This document shows, piece by piece, positions 1 through 5,835 of a DNA stretch of 7,246 nt. Every line of letters begins with the position of its first letter. Within the stretch, counting starts at the first letter, position 1. A program made the translations under genes and the position numbers. The DNA lies in NCBI GenBank assembly GCA_015494385.1, contig WGBJ01000501.1:1-7246 (forward strand). The letters are read 5' to 3'. Source of the stretch: Marinosulfonomonas sp. (GTDB lineage: Bacteria; Pseudomonadota; Alphaproteobacteria; Rhodobacterales; Rhodobacteraceae). The notes under the pieces are model-generated. The model saw only the letters and a list, made by a program, of their open reading frames with translations. It was not told the origin of the DNA and searched no databases.

Positions 1-381
1 GCTCACCTCGGCCCCTTTGGGCGCCTCGGGCAAACGGCAGATTTCCAGCTGCTCACTGGGGGCATCCATCAGTTCTTCGCTGTCTTCCCAGTAGAAATGC
101 GGATGGTCCGACATATTGGTGTCAAAGTAGCTTTTAGCCCCATCCACCATGATTTCGCGCATCAAACCGGCCTGACAAAAGGCCCGCAACGTGTTGTAAA
201 CCGTTGCCAGCGATACCTTTTCACCCGACTGCAAAACCGACGCATACAGGCTTTCAGCCGTCACATGCCGGTCCTGCCCGTCCCCGACCAGCAATCCGGC
301 CAAAGACAGCCGTTGCCGCGTTGGGCGCAATCCCGCCCCGCTCAGCCATTCTTTTCCACGTTCCGCAGCCATATCCATCAT
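1..381 (-). CDS. irr: Irr-like Fur-family iron response regulator (C-terminus cut by window edge)
   Basis: Cytoplasmic DNA-binding regulator of the Fur superfamily, most like alphaproteobacterial Irr, which controls iron and heme genes. The visible 127 residues begin MMDMAAERGK. A winged-helix domain follows, with GLRPTRQRLSLAGLL at about 18-32, HVTAESLY at 39-46 and the recognition segment VSLATVYNTLRAFCQAGL at about 56-73. Next comes the dimerisation/metal region YFDTNMSDHPHFYWED at about 85-100. His93 and His95 (HPH) sit where classical Fur carries its HHDH metal motif, which favours Irr over Fur, Zur or PerR. Irr proteins are usually about 140-150 residues, so roughly 15-25 are missing beyond position 1. 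Start choice: ATG at 381 has AAAGGA 9 bases upstream; ATG at 378 and 372 are in-frame alternatives. The gene is divergent from fabA. Family assignment is firm; Irr rather than another Fur paralogue is inferred from these motifs. Confidence 0.85.
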   Translation of the reverse strand, partial: MMDMAAERGKEWLSGAGLRPTRQRLSLAGLLVGDGQDRHVTAESLYASVLQSGEKVSLATVYNTLRAFCQAGLMREIMVDGAKSYFDTNMSDHPHFYWEDSEELMDAPSEQLEICRLPEAPKGAEVS

Positions 382-397
382 AATCGCGCATCCTTTG

Positions 398-414
398 TTA
401 CATAGAATATATAA
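398..414. promoter_or_regulatory. Imperfect AT-rich palindrome over the irr -10 region
   Basis: The 17-bp element TTACATAGAATATATAA pairs at 12 of 17 positions with its own reverse complement (TTAnATAnnnTATnTAA). It overlaps the proposed irr -10. Its location suits autoregulation, and it is loosely AT-rich like iron control elements, but it is not a good match to any consensus I can state. The symmetry may be no more than a by-product of a TA-rich -10. Confidence 0.25.
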
Positions 415-437
415 AGGGCTTCGTGGGGCAATTTCAA
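408..437 (-). promoter_or_regulatory. Candidate sigma70-type promoter for irr
   Basis: Read on the minus strand, TTGAAA (437-432) and TATATA (413-408) are separated by 18 bases. Transcription would start near 400, giving a short leader before the ATG at 381. The -10 lies inside an imperfect palindrome at 398-414 and the -35 lies inside the inverted repeat at 428-441, so both boxes could be covered by regulators. Seen by eye only. Confidence 0.5.
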
Positions 438-441
438 TTGC
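428..441. promoter_or_regulatory. 14-bp inverted repeat between the irr and fabA promoters (operator candidate)
   Basis: GCAATT-TC-AATTGC has perfect 6-bp arms around a 2-bp centre. It covers the proposed -35 regions of both irr (minus) and fabA (plus), so a dimeric regulator bound here could affect both genes. I cannot assign it to a known regulator; candidates would be a fatty-acid regulator of the TetR or GntR type, or an iron regulator. Confidence 0.45.
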
Positions 442-460
442 AAATCACTCGCATTATATA
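432..460 (+). promoter_or_regulatory. Candidate promoter for the fabA-fabB-fabI operon
   Basis: TATATA at 455-460 is a good -10. Seventeen bases upstream is only a weak -35 (TTTCAA, 432-437), which suggests dependence on an activator. A start near 467 would give an untranslated leader of about 90 bases before the fabA ATG at 557. The rest of the leader (461-556) contains no open reading frame I would support, but it has complementary segments at 478-484 and 545-551. Confidence 0.4.
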
Positions 461-556
461 TCGCCCCCTTGCAGCAGCCAGCCCTTGCCACCATTTACCA
501 CCCGATGATAGAAGGCCCATAAGGGACATGTAATATCTAACGGGGGGCTGGACTGA

Positions 557-1069
557 ATGGCCGATTTTCCAACAAGTTTTGACAAAGACGATCTGATCAA
601 ATGCGCCAATGGCGAACTTTTCGGCCCGGGCAACGCGCAATTGCCGCTGCCGCCGATGCTGATGATGGACCGGATCACCGATGTATCCGGCGACGCCGGC
701 GCCCATGGCAAAGGCCATATCATTGCCGAATTCGACATCCACCCCGATCTCTGGTTCTTCCCCTGCCATTTCCCCGGCAATCCGGTGATGCCCGGCTGCC
801 TTGGCCTTGATGGGTTGTGGCAATTGACCGGCTTCAACCTTGGCTGGCGCGGCATGCAGGGGCAAGGGTTTGCCATTGGTGTTGGCGAAGTCAAATTCTC
901 GGGCATGGTCACCCCCGAAACCAAAATGATCACCTACAAGATCGATTTCACCCGCGTCATCGACCGCCGCCTGAAACTGGGCGTGGCAGATGGTATCATC
1001 CTTGCCGATGGCGAAGAAATCTATGCCGTAAAAGACCTCAAAGTCGGCCTTGCAGCCGCGAAAGACTAA
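557..1069 (+). CDS. fabA: 3-hydroxydecanoyl-ACP dehydratase/isomerase FabA
   Basis: Bifunctional beta-hydroxydecanoyl-ACP dehydratase and trans-2/cis-3 isomerase, a soluble hot-dog-fold homodimer that commits fatty acid synthesis to the unsaturated branch. The 170 residues match the usual FabA length. Recognisable segments are [19 protein letters not shown] near the N-terminus, [15 protein letters not shown] at about 31-45, and the active-site stretch [20 protein letters not shown] at about 67-86. His71 and Asp85 correspond to the catalytic His70/Asp84 of E. coli FabA, so isomerase function is expected. The start at 557 gives the family N-terminus MADFPTSF; the only SD-like sequence is a G-run at 542-547, nine bases upstream. 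The stop codon overlaps the fabB Shine-Dalgarno. First gene of fabA-fabB-fabI. Confidence 0.97.
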   Translation: MADFPTSFDKDDLIKCANGELFGPGNAQLPLPPMLMMDRITDVSGDAGAHGKGHIIAEFDIHPDLWFFPCHFPGNPVMPGCLGLDGLWQLTGFNLGWRGMQGQGFAIGVGEVKFSGMVTPETKMITYKIDFTRVIDRRLKLGVADGIILADGEEIYAVKDLKVGLAAAKD

Positions 1070-1074
1070 GGAGA
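1068..1074 (+). promoter_or_regulatory. fabB ribosome binding site overlapping the fabA stop
   Basis: AAGGAGA sits five bases before the ATG at 1080 and overlaps the fabA TAA (1067-1069). This decides the fabB start: a TTG at 1050 in the same frame would add ten residues inside fabA, without an SD and without resemblance to FabB N-termini. The overlap implies translational coupling. Confidence 0.85.
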
Positions 1075-1079
1075 ACGCC

Positions 1080-2306
1080 ATGCGTCGCGTCGTCATTACC
1101 GGAATGGGCATCGTTTCCTCGATCGGAAACAACGTCGAAGAAGTCACTGCTGCCCTGCGCTCGGGTAAATCCGGCATCATTGCCGCGCCCGAATACGCCG
1201 AAAACGGGTTTCGCTCGCAGGTCCACGGTATGCCGCAAATCGATGTGGCCGAACATATCGACAAACGCCAGCTGCGGTTCATGGGACCGGGTGCTGCCTA
1301 TAACTATATCGCAATGGAACAGGCGATTGCCGACAGCGGGCTTGAGGAAAGTGACGTTTCCAACCCGCGCACCGGTCTGGTGATGGGGTCCGGTGGGCCA
1401 TCGACTTCCAACTTTTTCCAGGCTCACAAGATTGTAAAAGAAAAAGGCGCGCCCAAACGCATGGGGCCCTTCATGGTCACGCGCTGCATGTCCTCGACCA
1501 ACTCGGCCTGCCTTGCGACACCCTTTAAAATCAAGGGCGTGAACTATTCCATCACATCCGCCTGCACCACATCCCTGCACTGCATCGGCAACGGGGTTGA
1601 ACAGATCCAGTTCGGCAAACAGGATATCGTGTTCGCCGGCGGCGGCGAGGAACTGGACTGGACCCTGTCCTGCCTGTTCGACGCAATGGGCGCCATGTCC
1701 AGCAAATACAACGACACCCCCGAAACAGCCTCCCGCGCCTTTGACGCCACCCGCGACGGGTTCGTCATTTCCGGCGGCGGCGGCGTTGTGGTTCTGGAAG
1801 AACTGGAACACGCGCTGGCCCGTGGTGCGAAAATCTATGCCGAAGTCACCGGTTACGGCGCCACTTCGGACGGTCATGACATGGTTGCGCCGTCCGGCGA
1901 AGGGGCCGAACGCTCGATGAAGCTGGCACTGTCCACCATTGGCGATCGCAAGGTTGGCTATATCAACGCCCACGGCACCTCGACCCCTGCGGGCGATGTC
2001 ACCGAAGTCCACGCCGTGCGCCGTGTCTTTGGCGAAGGCAACGTGCCGCCGATCACCTCGACCAAATCGGTCACCGGCCACTGTCTGGGCGGCGCGGGTG
2101 TGCACGAGGCAATCTATTCGCTGATCATGCTGAACGGTGATTTCATCGCACCTTCGGCCAATATCACCGAATTGGACCCCGAAATTCACCCTGACGAAAT
2201 CTGCACCGAATTTGTCGAAAATGTAGGTCTGGATACGGTCATTTCAAACAGCTTCGGCTTTGGTGGCACCAACGGCACCATCGCGATGAGCAAGTATCAC
2301 GGGTAA
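1080..2306 (+). CDS. fabB: 3-oxoacyl-ACP synthase I FabB
   Basis: Beta-ketoacyl-ACP synthase I, which condenses malonyl-ACP with acyl-ACP and is required to elongate the cis-3-decenoyl product of FabA. The 408 residues are close to E. coli FabB (406). The thiolase-fold protein begins [16 protein letters not shown]. The nucleophile is Cys162 in [11 protein letters not shown]. The two active-site histidines are His298 in [12 protein letters not shown] and His334 in [12 protein letters not shown], giving the Cys-His-His triad of elongating synthases. The C-terminal [11 protein letters not shown] at about 389-399 is the usual glycine-rich signature. Adjacency to fabA and the SACTTS context favour FabB over FabF. 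fabI follows after six bases. Confidence 0.96.
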   Translation: MRRVVITGMGIVSSIGNNVEEVTAALRSGKSGIIAAPEYAENGFRSQVHGMPQIDVAEHIDKRQLRFMGPGAAYNYIAMEQAIADSGLEESDVSNPRTGLVMGSGGPSTSNFFQAHKIVKEKGAPKRMGPFMVTRCMSSTNSACLATPFKIKGVNYSITSACTTSLHCIGNGVEQIQFGKQDIVFAGGGEELDWTLSCLFDAMGAMSSKYNDTPETASRAFDATRDGFVISGGGGVVVLEELEHALARGAKIYAEVTGYGATSDGHDMVAPSGEGAERSMKLALSTIGDRKVGYINAHGTSTPAGDVTEVHAVRRVFGEGNVPPITSTKSVTGHCLGGAGVHEAIYSLIMLNGDFIAPSANITELDPEIHPDEICTEFVENVGLDTVISNSFGFGGTNGTIAMSKYHG

Positions 2307-2312
2307 CTGTTT

Positions 2313-3101
2313 ATGTCTGATTTGTTAAAAGGAAAACGCGGCCTGATCATGGGGGTTGCGAACCAGCGGTCTATCGCTTGGGGCATTGCAGAAGCAATGG
2401 CAGGGGCCGGCGCTGAACTGGCCTTTACCTATCAGGGCGAAGCTTTTGGCAAACGGGTCGCTCCGCTGGCCGAATCTCTGGGATCAAACATTCTGGTGGA
2501 TGTCGATGTGACCGATGACGCCTCGATGGACCGCGCCTTTGACCAGATCAAATCGCAATGGGGCAGCCTTGATTTCGTCGTCCACGCGCTGGCCTTTTCG
2601 GACAAGGACGAATTGACGGGGCGTTTTGTTGACACCTCGCGGGCCAACTTCAAAAACTCGCTGGATATATCCTGCTATTCCCTGATCGACGTGGCCCGCC
2701 GTGCGGCCCCTATGATGAAGGATGGCGGCACCATCCTGACGCTGACCTTTCAGGGCTCTACACGCGTCACCCCGTTCTATAACGTAATGGGCGTGGCCAA
2801 GGCGGCGCTGGAATCCGCCGTGCGCTATCTGGCAAATGACCTTGGCCCCGACGGCATCCGCGTGAACGCCATTTCGCCCGGCCCGATGAAAACGCTTGCC
2901 GGTGCGGCCATTGGCGGGGCGCGCAAAACCTACCGCGCCACCGAAGCCAACGCCCCCTTGCGCAGCAATGCCACGCTCGAGGCTGTGGGCGGCACCGCTG
3001 TCTATCTGGCCTCGGAGGCGGGCAATTGCACCACCGGCGAAATCATCCATGTGGATGGCGGCTATCATGTGCTGGGCATGGCGCAGCCCGAGAACCTCTG
3101 A
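2313..3101 (+). CDS. fabI: Enoyl-ACP reductase FabI (NADH-dependent)
   Basis: Short-chain dehydrogenase-type enoyl-ACP reductase that carries out the last reduction of each elongation cycle. The 262 residues equal the usual FabI length. The nucleotide-binding segment is GVANQRSIAWGIA at about 14-26, the FabI variant of the Rossmann glycine motif. The catalytic pair is Tyr156 and Lys163 in FYNVMGVAKAALES. RVNAISPGPMKTLA at about 183-196 is typical of the substrate-binding side. The Tyr found at position 146 of E. coli FabI is Phe146 here (LTLTFQGST), as in InhA-type reductases. The start six bases after the fabB stop has no clear SD, so coupling to fabB translation is likely. A role in unsaturated fatty acid synthesis is inferred from the operon; the genome may encode other enoyl reductases. 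Confidence 0.95.
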   Translation: MSDLLKGKRGLIMGVANQRSIAWGIAEAMAGAGAELAFTYQGEAFGKRVAPLAESLGSNILVDVDVTDDASMDRAFDQIKSQWGSLDFVVHALAFSDKDELTGRFVDTSRANFKNSLDISCYSLIDVARRAAPMMKDGGTILTLTFQGSTRVTPFYNVMGVAKAALESAVRYLANDLGPDGIRVNAISPGPMKTLAGAAIGGARKTYRATEANAPLRSNATLEAVGGTAVYLASEAGNCTTGEIIHVDGGYHVLGMAQPENL

Positions 3102-3113
3102 CCGGCGCTCCTC

Positions 3114-3130
3114 AAGCCTGACGGCTTTCC
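3114..3130 (+). terminator. Weak hairpin after fabI (possible terminator)
   Basis: AAGCC-TGAC-GGCTT is a five-base-pair stem with a four-base loop, 12 bases after the fabI stop, followed by TCC rather than a real U-tract. It is weak as an intrinsic terminator. The remainder of the spacer to 3256 shows GGATT-CGACC-AATCC at 3186-3200 and the 8-bp palindrome TTCCGGAA at 3174-3181, but no convincing promoter for the next gene and no small ORF with an SD. Confidence 0.25.
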
Positions 3131-3256
3131 TCGCTTGTGTTGCGAAAAACGACCGCAAGGGAGCGATGAGCCTTTCCGGAATTTAGGATTCGACCAATCC
3201 CCTTCTTTGATCTAGCCTTGCACGGGTAACGCGCGAGTTTCAAAGAAAGTGTCCAA

Positions 3257-4051
3257 ATGGCCGAGAAAAAGATCTCTAACCGTAAATACGAGGCCGAACT
3301 GGCCCGCCTGCAAATCGAACTGGTCAAAATGCAGGAATGGATCAAATCACAGGGTCTAAAGGTCGTGGTGATATTCGAGGGCCGCGATGCTGCCGGCAAA
3401 GGCGGCACCATCAAACGCATCACCGAACCGATGAACCCGCGCATCACCCGCGTGGTTGCCCTGCCCGCCCCGACCGAACGCGAAAAAACCCAGTGGTATT
3501 TCCAGCGCTATGTTGCCCACCTGCCCTCGGCCGGTGAAATGGTGATCTTTGACCGTTCCTGGTACAACCGCGGCGGCGTGGAAAAGGTGATGGGGTTCTG
3601 CACAGAAGAGGAACATCAGGATTTCCTGCGCTCCTGCCCCGAATTTGAACGCATGCTGGTGCGTTCCGGCATCAAGATCATCAAATACTGGTTTTCGGTC
3701 TCGGACGAAGAACAGGAACGCCGGTTCCAGAAACGTCTGGTCACCCCGACCAAACGCTGGAAACTGTCACCGATGGATCTGGAATCGCGCAAACGCTGGG
3801 TCGAATATTCCAAAGCCAAGGACATCATGTTCGCCCACACCGACATCAAACAGGCCCCGTGGTTCGTGGTCAATTCCGACGTCAAGAAACACGCGCGGAT
3901 CAACTGCATCACCCACTTGTTGGGCCAGATCCCGTATGAGGACACAACCCCCGAACCCATCGTGCTCGAGGACCGCCCCGCCGTACAAGGCTATGTGCGC
4001 CCGCCGATGGATGACCAAACCTTTGTCGAGGAAGTTCACAGTAAATTATAA
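3257..4051 (+). CDS. ppk2: Polyphosphate kinase 2, class I
   Basis: Cytosolic PPK2-family kinase of the P-loop fold that transfers phosphate between polyphosphate and nucleoside diphosphates; single-domain class I members typically make ATP or GTP from polyphosphate. The 264 residues fit one PPK2 domain. Visible motifs are Walker A GRDAAGKGG at 42-50, the helix/substrate segment QWYFQRYVAHLPSAGE at about 79-94, Walker B VIFDRSWYNR at 96-105, and the Arg-rich lid around EEQERRFQKR at 151-160, followed by KRWKLSPMDLESRKRW at about 166-181. The start at 3257 (MAEKKISNRKYEAEL) has only a weak purine-rich SD (AAAGAAAG, 3242-3249). The gene is separated from fabI by 155 bases and is followed by a strong hairpin, so it is probably a single-gene unit. 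The preferred nucleotide cannot be read from the sequence. Confidence 0.93.
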   Translation: MAEKKISNRKYEAELARLQIELVKMQEWIKSQGLKVVVIFEGRDAAGKGGTIKRITEPMNPRITRVVALPAPTEREKTQWYFQRYVAHLPSAGEMVIFDRSWYNRGGVEKVMGFCTEEEHQDFLRSCPEFERMLVRSGIKIIKYWFSVSDEEQERRFQKRLVTPTKRWKLSPMDLESRKRWVEYSKAKDIMFAHTDIKQAPWFVVNSDVKKHARINCITHLLGQIPYEDTTPEPIVLEDRPAVQGYVRPPMDDQTFVEEVHSKL

Positions 4052-4058
4052 CAGGTTC

Positions 4059-4110
4059 GGGCGGGCTGTGTTTCACAACACGAAAATCAGCCCGCCCAAA
4101 TCCCCCTTTT
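4059..4110 (+). terminator. Hairpin terminator after ppk2
   Basis: Perfect 10-bp arms GGGCGGGCTG (4059-4068) and CAGCCCGCCC (4088-4097) begin eight bases after the ppk2 stop. Inside, GTGTT-TCAC-AACAC (4068-4081) can extend the stem with a bulge. The downstream run is AAATCCCCCTTTT, so the U-tract is displaced and imperfect. The stem is strong enough to separate ppk2 from the next operon on the plus strand; neither side shows a U-tract for minus-strand use. Confidence 0.6.
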
Positions 4111-4125
4111 CAGATCACGCGCCCT

Positions 4126-4156
4126 GTGTCACTGTTTGCCGATAAACAGAGGACAC
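4126..4156 (+). promoter_or_regulatory. Start-proximal hairpin overlapping the dehalogenase gene's ribosome binding site
   Basis: GTGTC (4126-4130) pairs with GACAC (4152-4156), and CTGTTT (4132-4137) pairs with AAACAG (4144-4149) around GCCGAT. This gives 11 pairs interrupted by one unpaired base on the left and two on the right. The SD AGAGGA (4148-4153) lies in and beside the right arm, six bases before the ATG. It could act as an RNA structure limiting initiation or as a DNA operator. Confidence 0.4.
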
Positions 4157-4159
4157 GCC

Positions 4160-4846
4160 ATGCCCATCACCACCTGTATTTTCGATGCCTACGGAACCCT
4201 GTTCGATGTCGCCGCCGCCGCCCGTCAGGTTGCAGCCGAACCCGGTCGCGCCGCCTTTGCCGATGTCTGGCAAAAGCTGGCAAATGACTGGCGCCTGAAA
4301 CAGTTGCAATACACATGGCTGCGCGCCGTGGCCGATGCCCATACCAATTTCTGGGCCGTGACGCAGGATGGTCTGGACTGGGCGCTCGAGGCCAACAATC
4401 TGACCGATCCCGAGTTGCGCGAACGCCTGCTGGCGCTTTACTGGGAGCTGTCCGCCTATCCGGAAGTCCCCGCCATGCTGGGCGCCTTGAAACAGGCCGG
4501 GCTGAACACCGCCATCCTGTCGAACGGATCACCCGATATGCTGGACGGGGCGGTGAAATCGGCCGGTATTGGGGATTTGCTGGATGATGTTCTGTCGGTT
4601 GAATCTGTGGGTGTGTTCAAACCGCACGCCAGTGTTTACGCCCTTGTGAATGAACGGTTTTCCTGCACTCCGGATCAGGTGTTGTTTGTGTCCTCGAACG
4701 GCTGGGACGCCGCACATGCCACCGGTTTTGGCTTTCAAACCGCATGGGTCAACCGCGCGGGCGAACCGATGGACCGGCTGCCGTGGACACCGGCCCACAC
4801 CCTGCCCGATCTGACCACCATCCCGCAATTAGCGACCAGCCTGTAA
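4160..4846 (+). CDS. L-2-haloacid dehalogenase (HAD superfamily, type II)
   Basis: Hydrolyses L-2-haloalkanoic acids to D-2-hydroxy acids in characterised relatives. The 228 residues match the family. The HAD nucleophile is Asp9 in IFDAYGTLFD. Other L-DEX-type active-site residues appear in order: Arg45 in WRLKQLQYTWLR, Ser121 in ILSNGSPDML, Lys154 and Tyr160 in GVFKPHASVY, and Ser178, Asn180 and Asp183 in FVSSNGWD. This complete set supports a true dehalogenase rather than a generic HAD phosphatase. Start: ATG 4160 has AGAGGA six bases upstream and gives the family N-terminus; a TTG at 4136 in frame would begin inside the leader hairpin and add eight unrelated residues. The next gene starts nine bases after the stop, with its SD overlapping the TAA. 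The physiological substrate is unknown; naturally halogenated marine organic acids are possible. Confidence 0.9.
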   Translation: MPITTCIFDAYGTLFDVAAAARQVAAEPGRAAFADVWQKLANDWRLKQLQYTWLRAVADAHTNFWAVTQDGLDWALEANNLTDPELRERLLALYWELSAYPEVPAMLGALKQAGLNTAILSNGSPDMLDGAVKSAGIGDLLDDVLSVESVGVFKPHASVYALVNERFSCTPDQVLFVSSNGWDAAHATGFGFQTAWVNRAGEPMDRLPWTPAHTLPDLTTIPQLATSL

Positions 4847-4855
4847 GGATCAGCC

Positions 4856-5830
4856 ATGAACATCGACATGATCGAAGCCGCCGCAAAACGGATTGACGGC
4901 AAAGCCCGCCGCACCCCGCTGCTGTCGTCGCCCTTTCTGGATGAAATTGCGGGCCGCCGCGTGCTGGTGAAACCGGAATGCCTGCAACACACCGGAAGCT
5001 TCAAATTCCGCGGCGCGTGGTCGGCCCTGTCCGCGCTTGATCCCGACATCCGTGCCAAAGGCGTGATCGCCTTTTCCTCCGGCAACCACGCCCAAGGCGT
5101 TGCGCTGGCCGCACGCGAACACGGCACCACGGCGGTGATTGTCATGCCCTCGGATGCGCCACAATTAAAGATCAACAACACCAAGGCACTGGGCGCCGAA
5201 GTCATCCTGTATGACCGCGCCACCGAGGACCGCGACGAGATCGGCGCGCGTCTGGCGGGGGAGCGGGGGCTGACCCTGATCAAGCCGTTTGACGAACCGC
5301 TGGTGGTGGCCGGACAGGGCACAACCGGCCTTGAAATCGCCCAGCAGGCCGCCGAAACGGGCGTGACACAGGCACAGGTATTGGTGCCTTGCGGCGGCGG
5401 CGGCCTGACCTCGGGCATCGCGCTGGCGCTTGAGGCCAAGGCGCCTGACATGAAGGTGCATCCGGTCGAGCCGGAAGGGTTTGACGATGTGGCCCGTTCC
5501 CTGAAATCCGGCAAGATCGAACAAAACCCCGCAACCACCGGATCAATCTGTGACGCCATCATCACCCCGTCGCCGGGCAAAATTCCCTTCCCCATCCTGA
5601 ACCGCCTGTGCGGTGCGGGGCTGGTGGTGTCTGACGACGACTGCCTGCACGCCATGGCCGAGGCCTTCATGCGTCTGAAGATCGTGATCGAACCGGGCGG
5701 GGCCGCGGCCCTTGCGGCAGCCCTGTTCCACGGCGACACACTGCAAAGTGACACGGTGATCGTTGTTGCCTCTGGCGGAAATGTCGATGCCGCGCTATTC
5801 TCGCAGGCTCTTGCAAAATACGGAAAGTAA
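4856..5830 (+). CDS. PLP-dependent threonine/serine dehydratase-like enzyme (fold type II)
   Basis: Pyridoxal-phosphate enzyme of the threonine dehydratase/serine racemase group. The 324 residues hold only the catalytic domain; there is no C-terminal ACT-like regulatory domain, unlike biosynthetic IlvA, so a catabolic or specialised role is likely. The PLP lysine is Lys50 in TGSFKFRGA. SSGNHAQG at 74-81 is the substrate loop, CGGGG at 179-183 binds the cofactor phosphate, and VASGGNVD at about 304-311 contacts the pyridine ring, with Ser307 in the usual position. Family members include threonine ammonia-lyase, serine racemase and threo-3-hydroxyaspartate dehydratase, and motifs alone do not separate them. 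The start at 4856 has AAGGAT (4845-4850) overlapping the upstream stop. It lies between the dehalogenase and the EEP gene in one operon. Confidence 0.9.
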   Translation: MNIDMIEAAAKRIDGKARRTPLLSSPFLDEIAGRRVLVKPECLQHTGSFKFRGAWSALSALDPDIRAKGVIAFSSGNHAQGVALAAREHGTTAVIVMPSDAPQLKINNTKALGAEVILYDRATEDRDEIGARLAGERGLTLIKPFDEPLVVAGQGTTGLEIAQQAAETGVTQAQVLVPCGGGGLTSGIALALEAKAPDMKVHPVEPEGFDDVARSLKSGKIEQNPATTGSICDAIITPSPGKIPFPILNRLCGAGLVVSDDDCLHAMAEAFMRLKIVIEPGGAAALAAALFHGDTLQSDTVIVVASGGNVDAALFSQALAKYGK

Positions 5831-5835
5831 CGCAA

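Noticed and set aside
97..405. 102-codon plus-strand open frame over the irr gene
   Set aside because: The minus strand encodes a clear Fur-family protein here; the plus-strand translation has no family resemblance and no SD.
434..1282. 282-codon minus-strand open frame opposite fabA and its promoter region
   Set aside because: It would run through the divergent promoter region, and its translation has no motif; FabA on the plus strand explains the coding signal.
1038..2189. 383-codon open frame on the minus strand opposite fabB
   Set aside because: It is a shadow of fabB's codon bias; the translation is rich in Gly/Ala/His/Arg without any recognisable motif, while FabB is unmistakable.
3106..3165. 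CGCTCC...GGAGCG complementary pair in the fabI-ppk2 spacer
   Set aside because: Six-base arms about 48 bases apart with a weakly structured interior and no U-tract; expected by chance at this GC content.
3207..3220. TTGAT half-site resembling an FNR/FnrL box upstream of ppk2
   Set aside because: The second half does not match ATCAA (it reads CCTTG), so it is only a five-base half-site and not worth calling.
4141..4146. GATAAA as a -10 box for the dehalogenase operon
   Set aside because: No -35 exists at 16-18 bases upstream, and a start at about 4153 would fall within the ribosome binding site.
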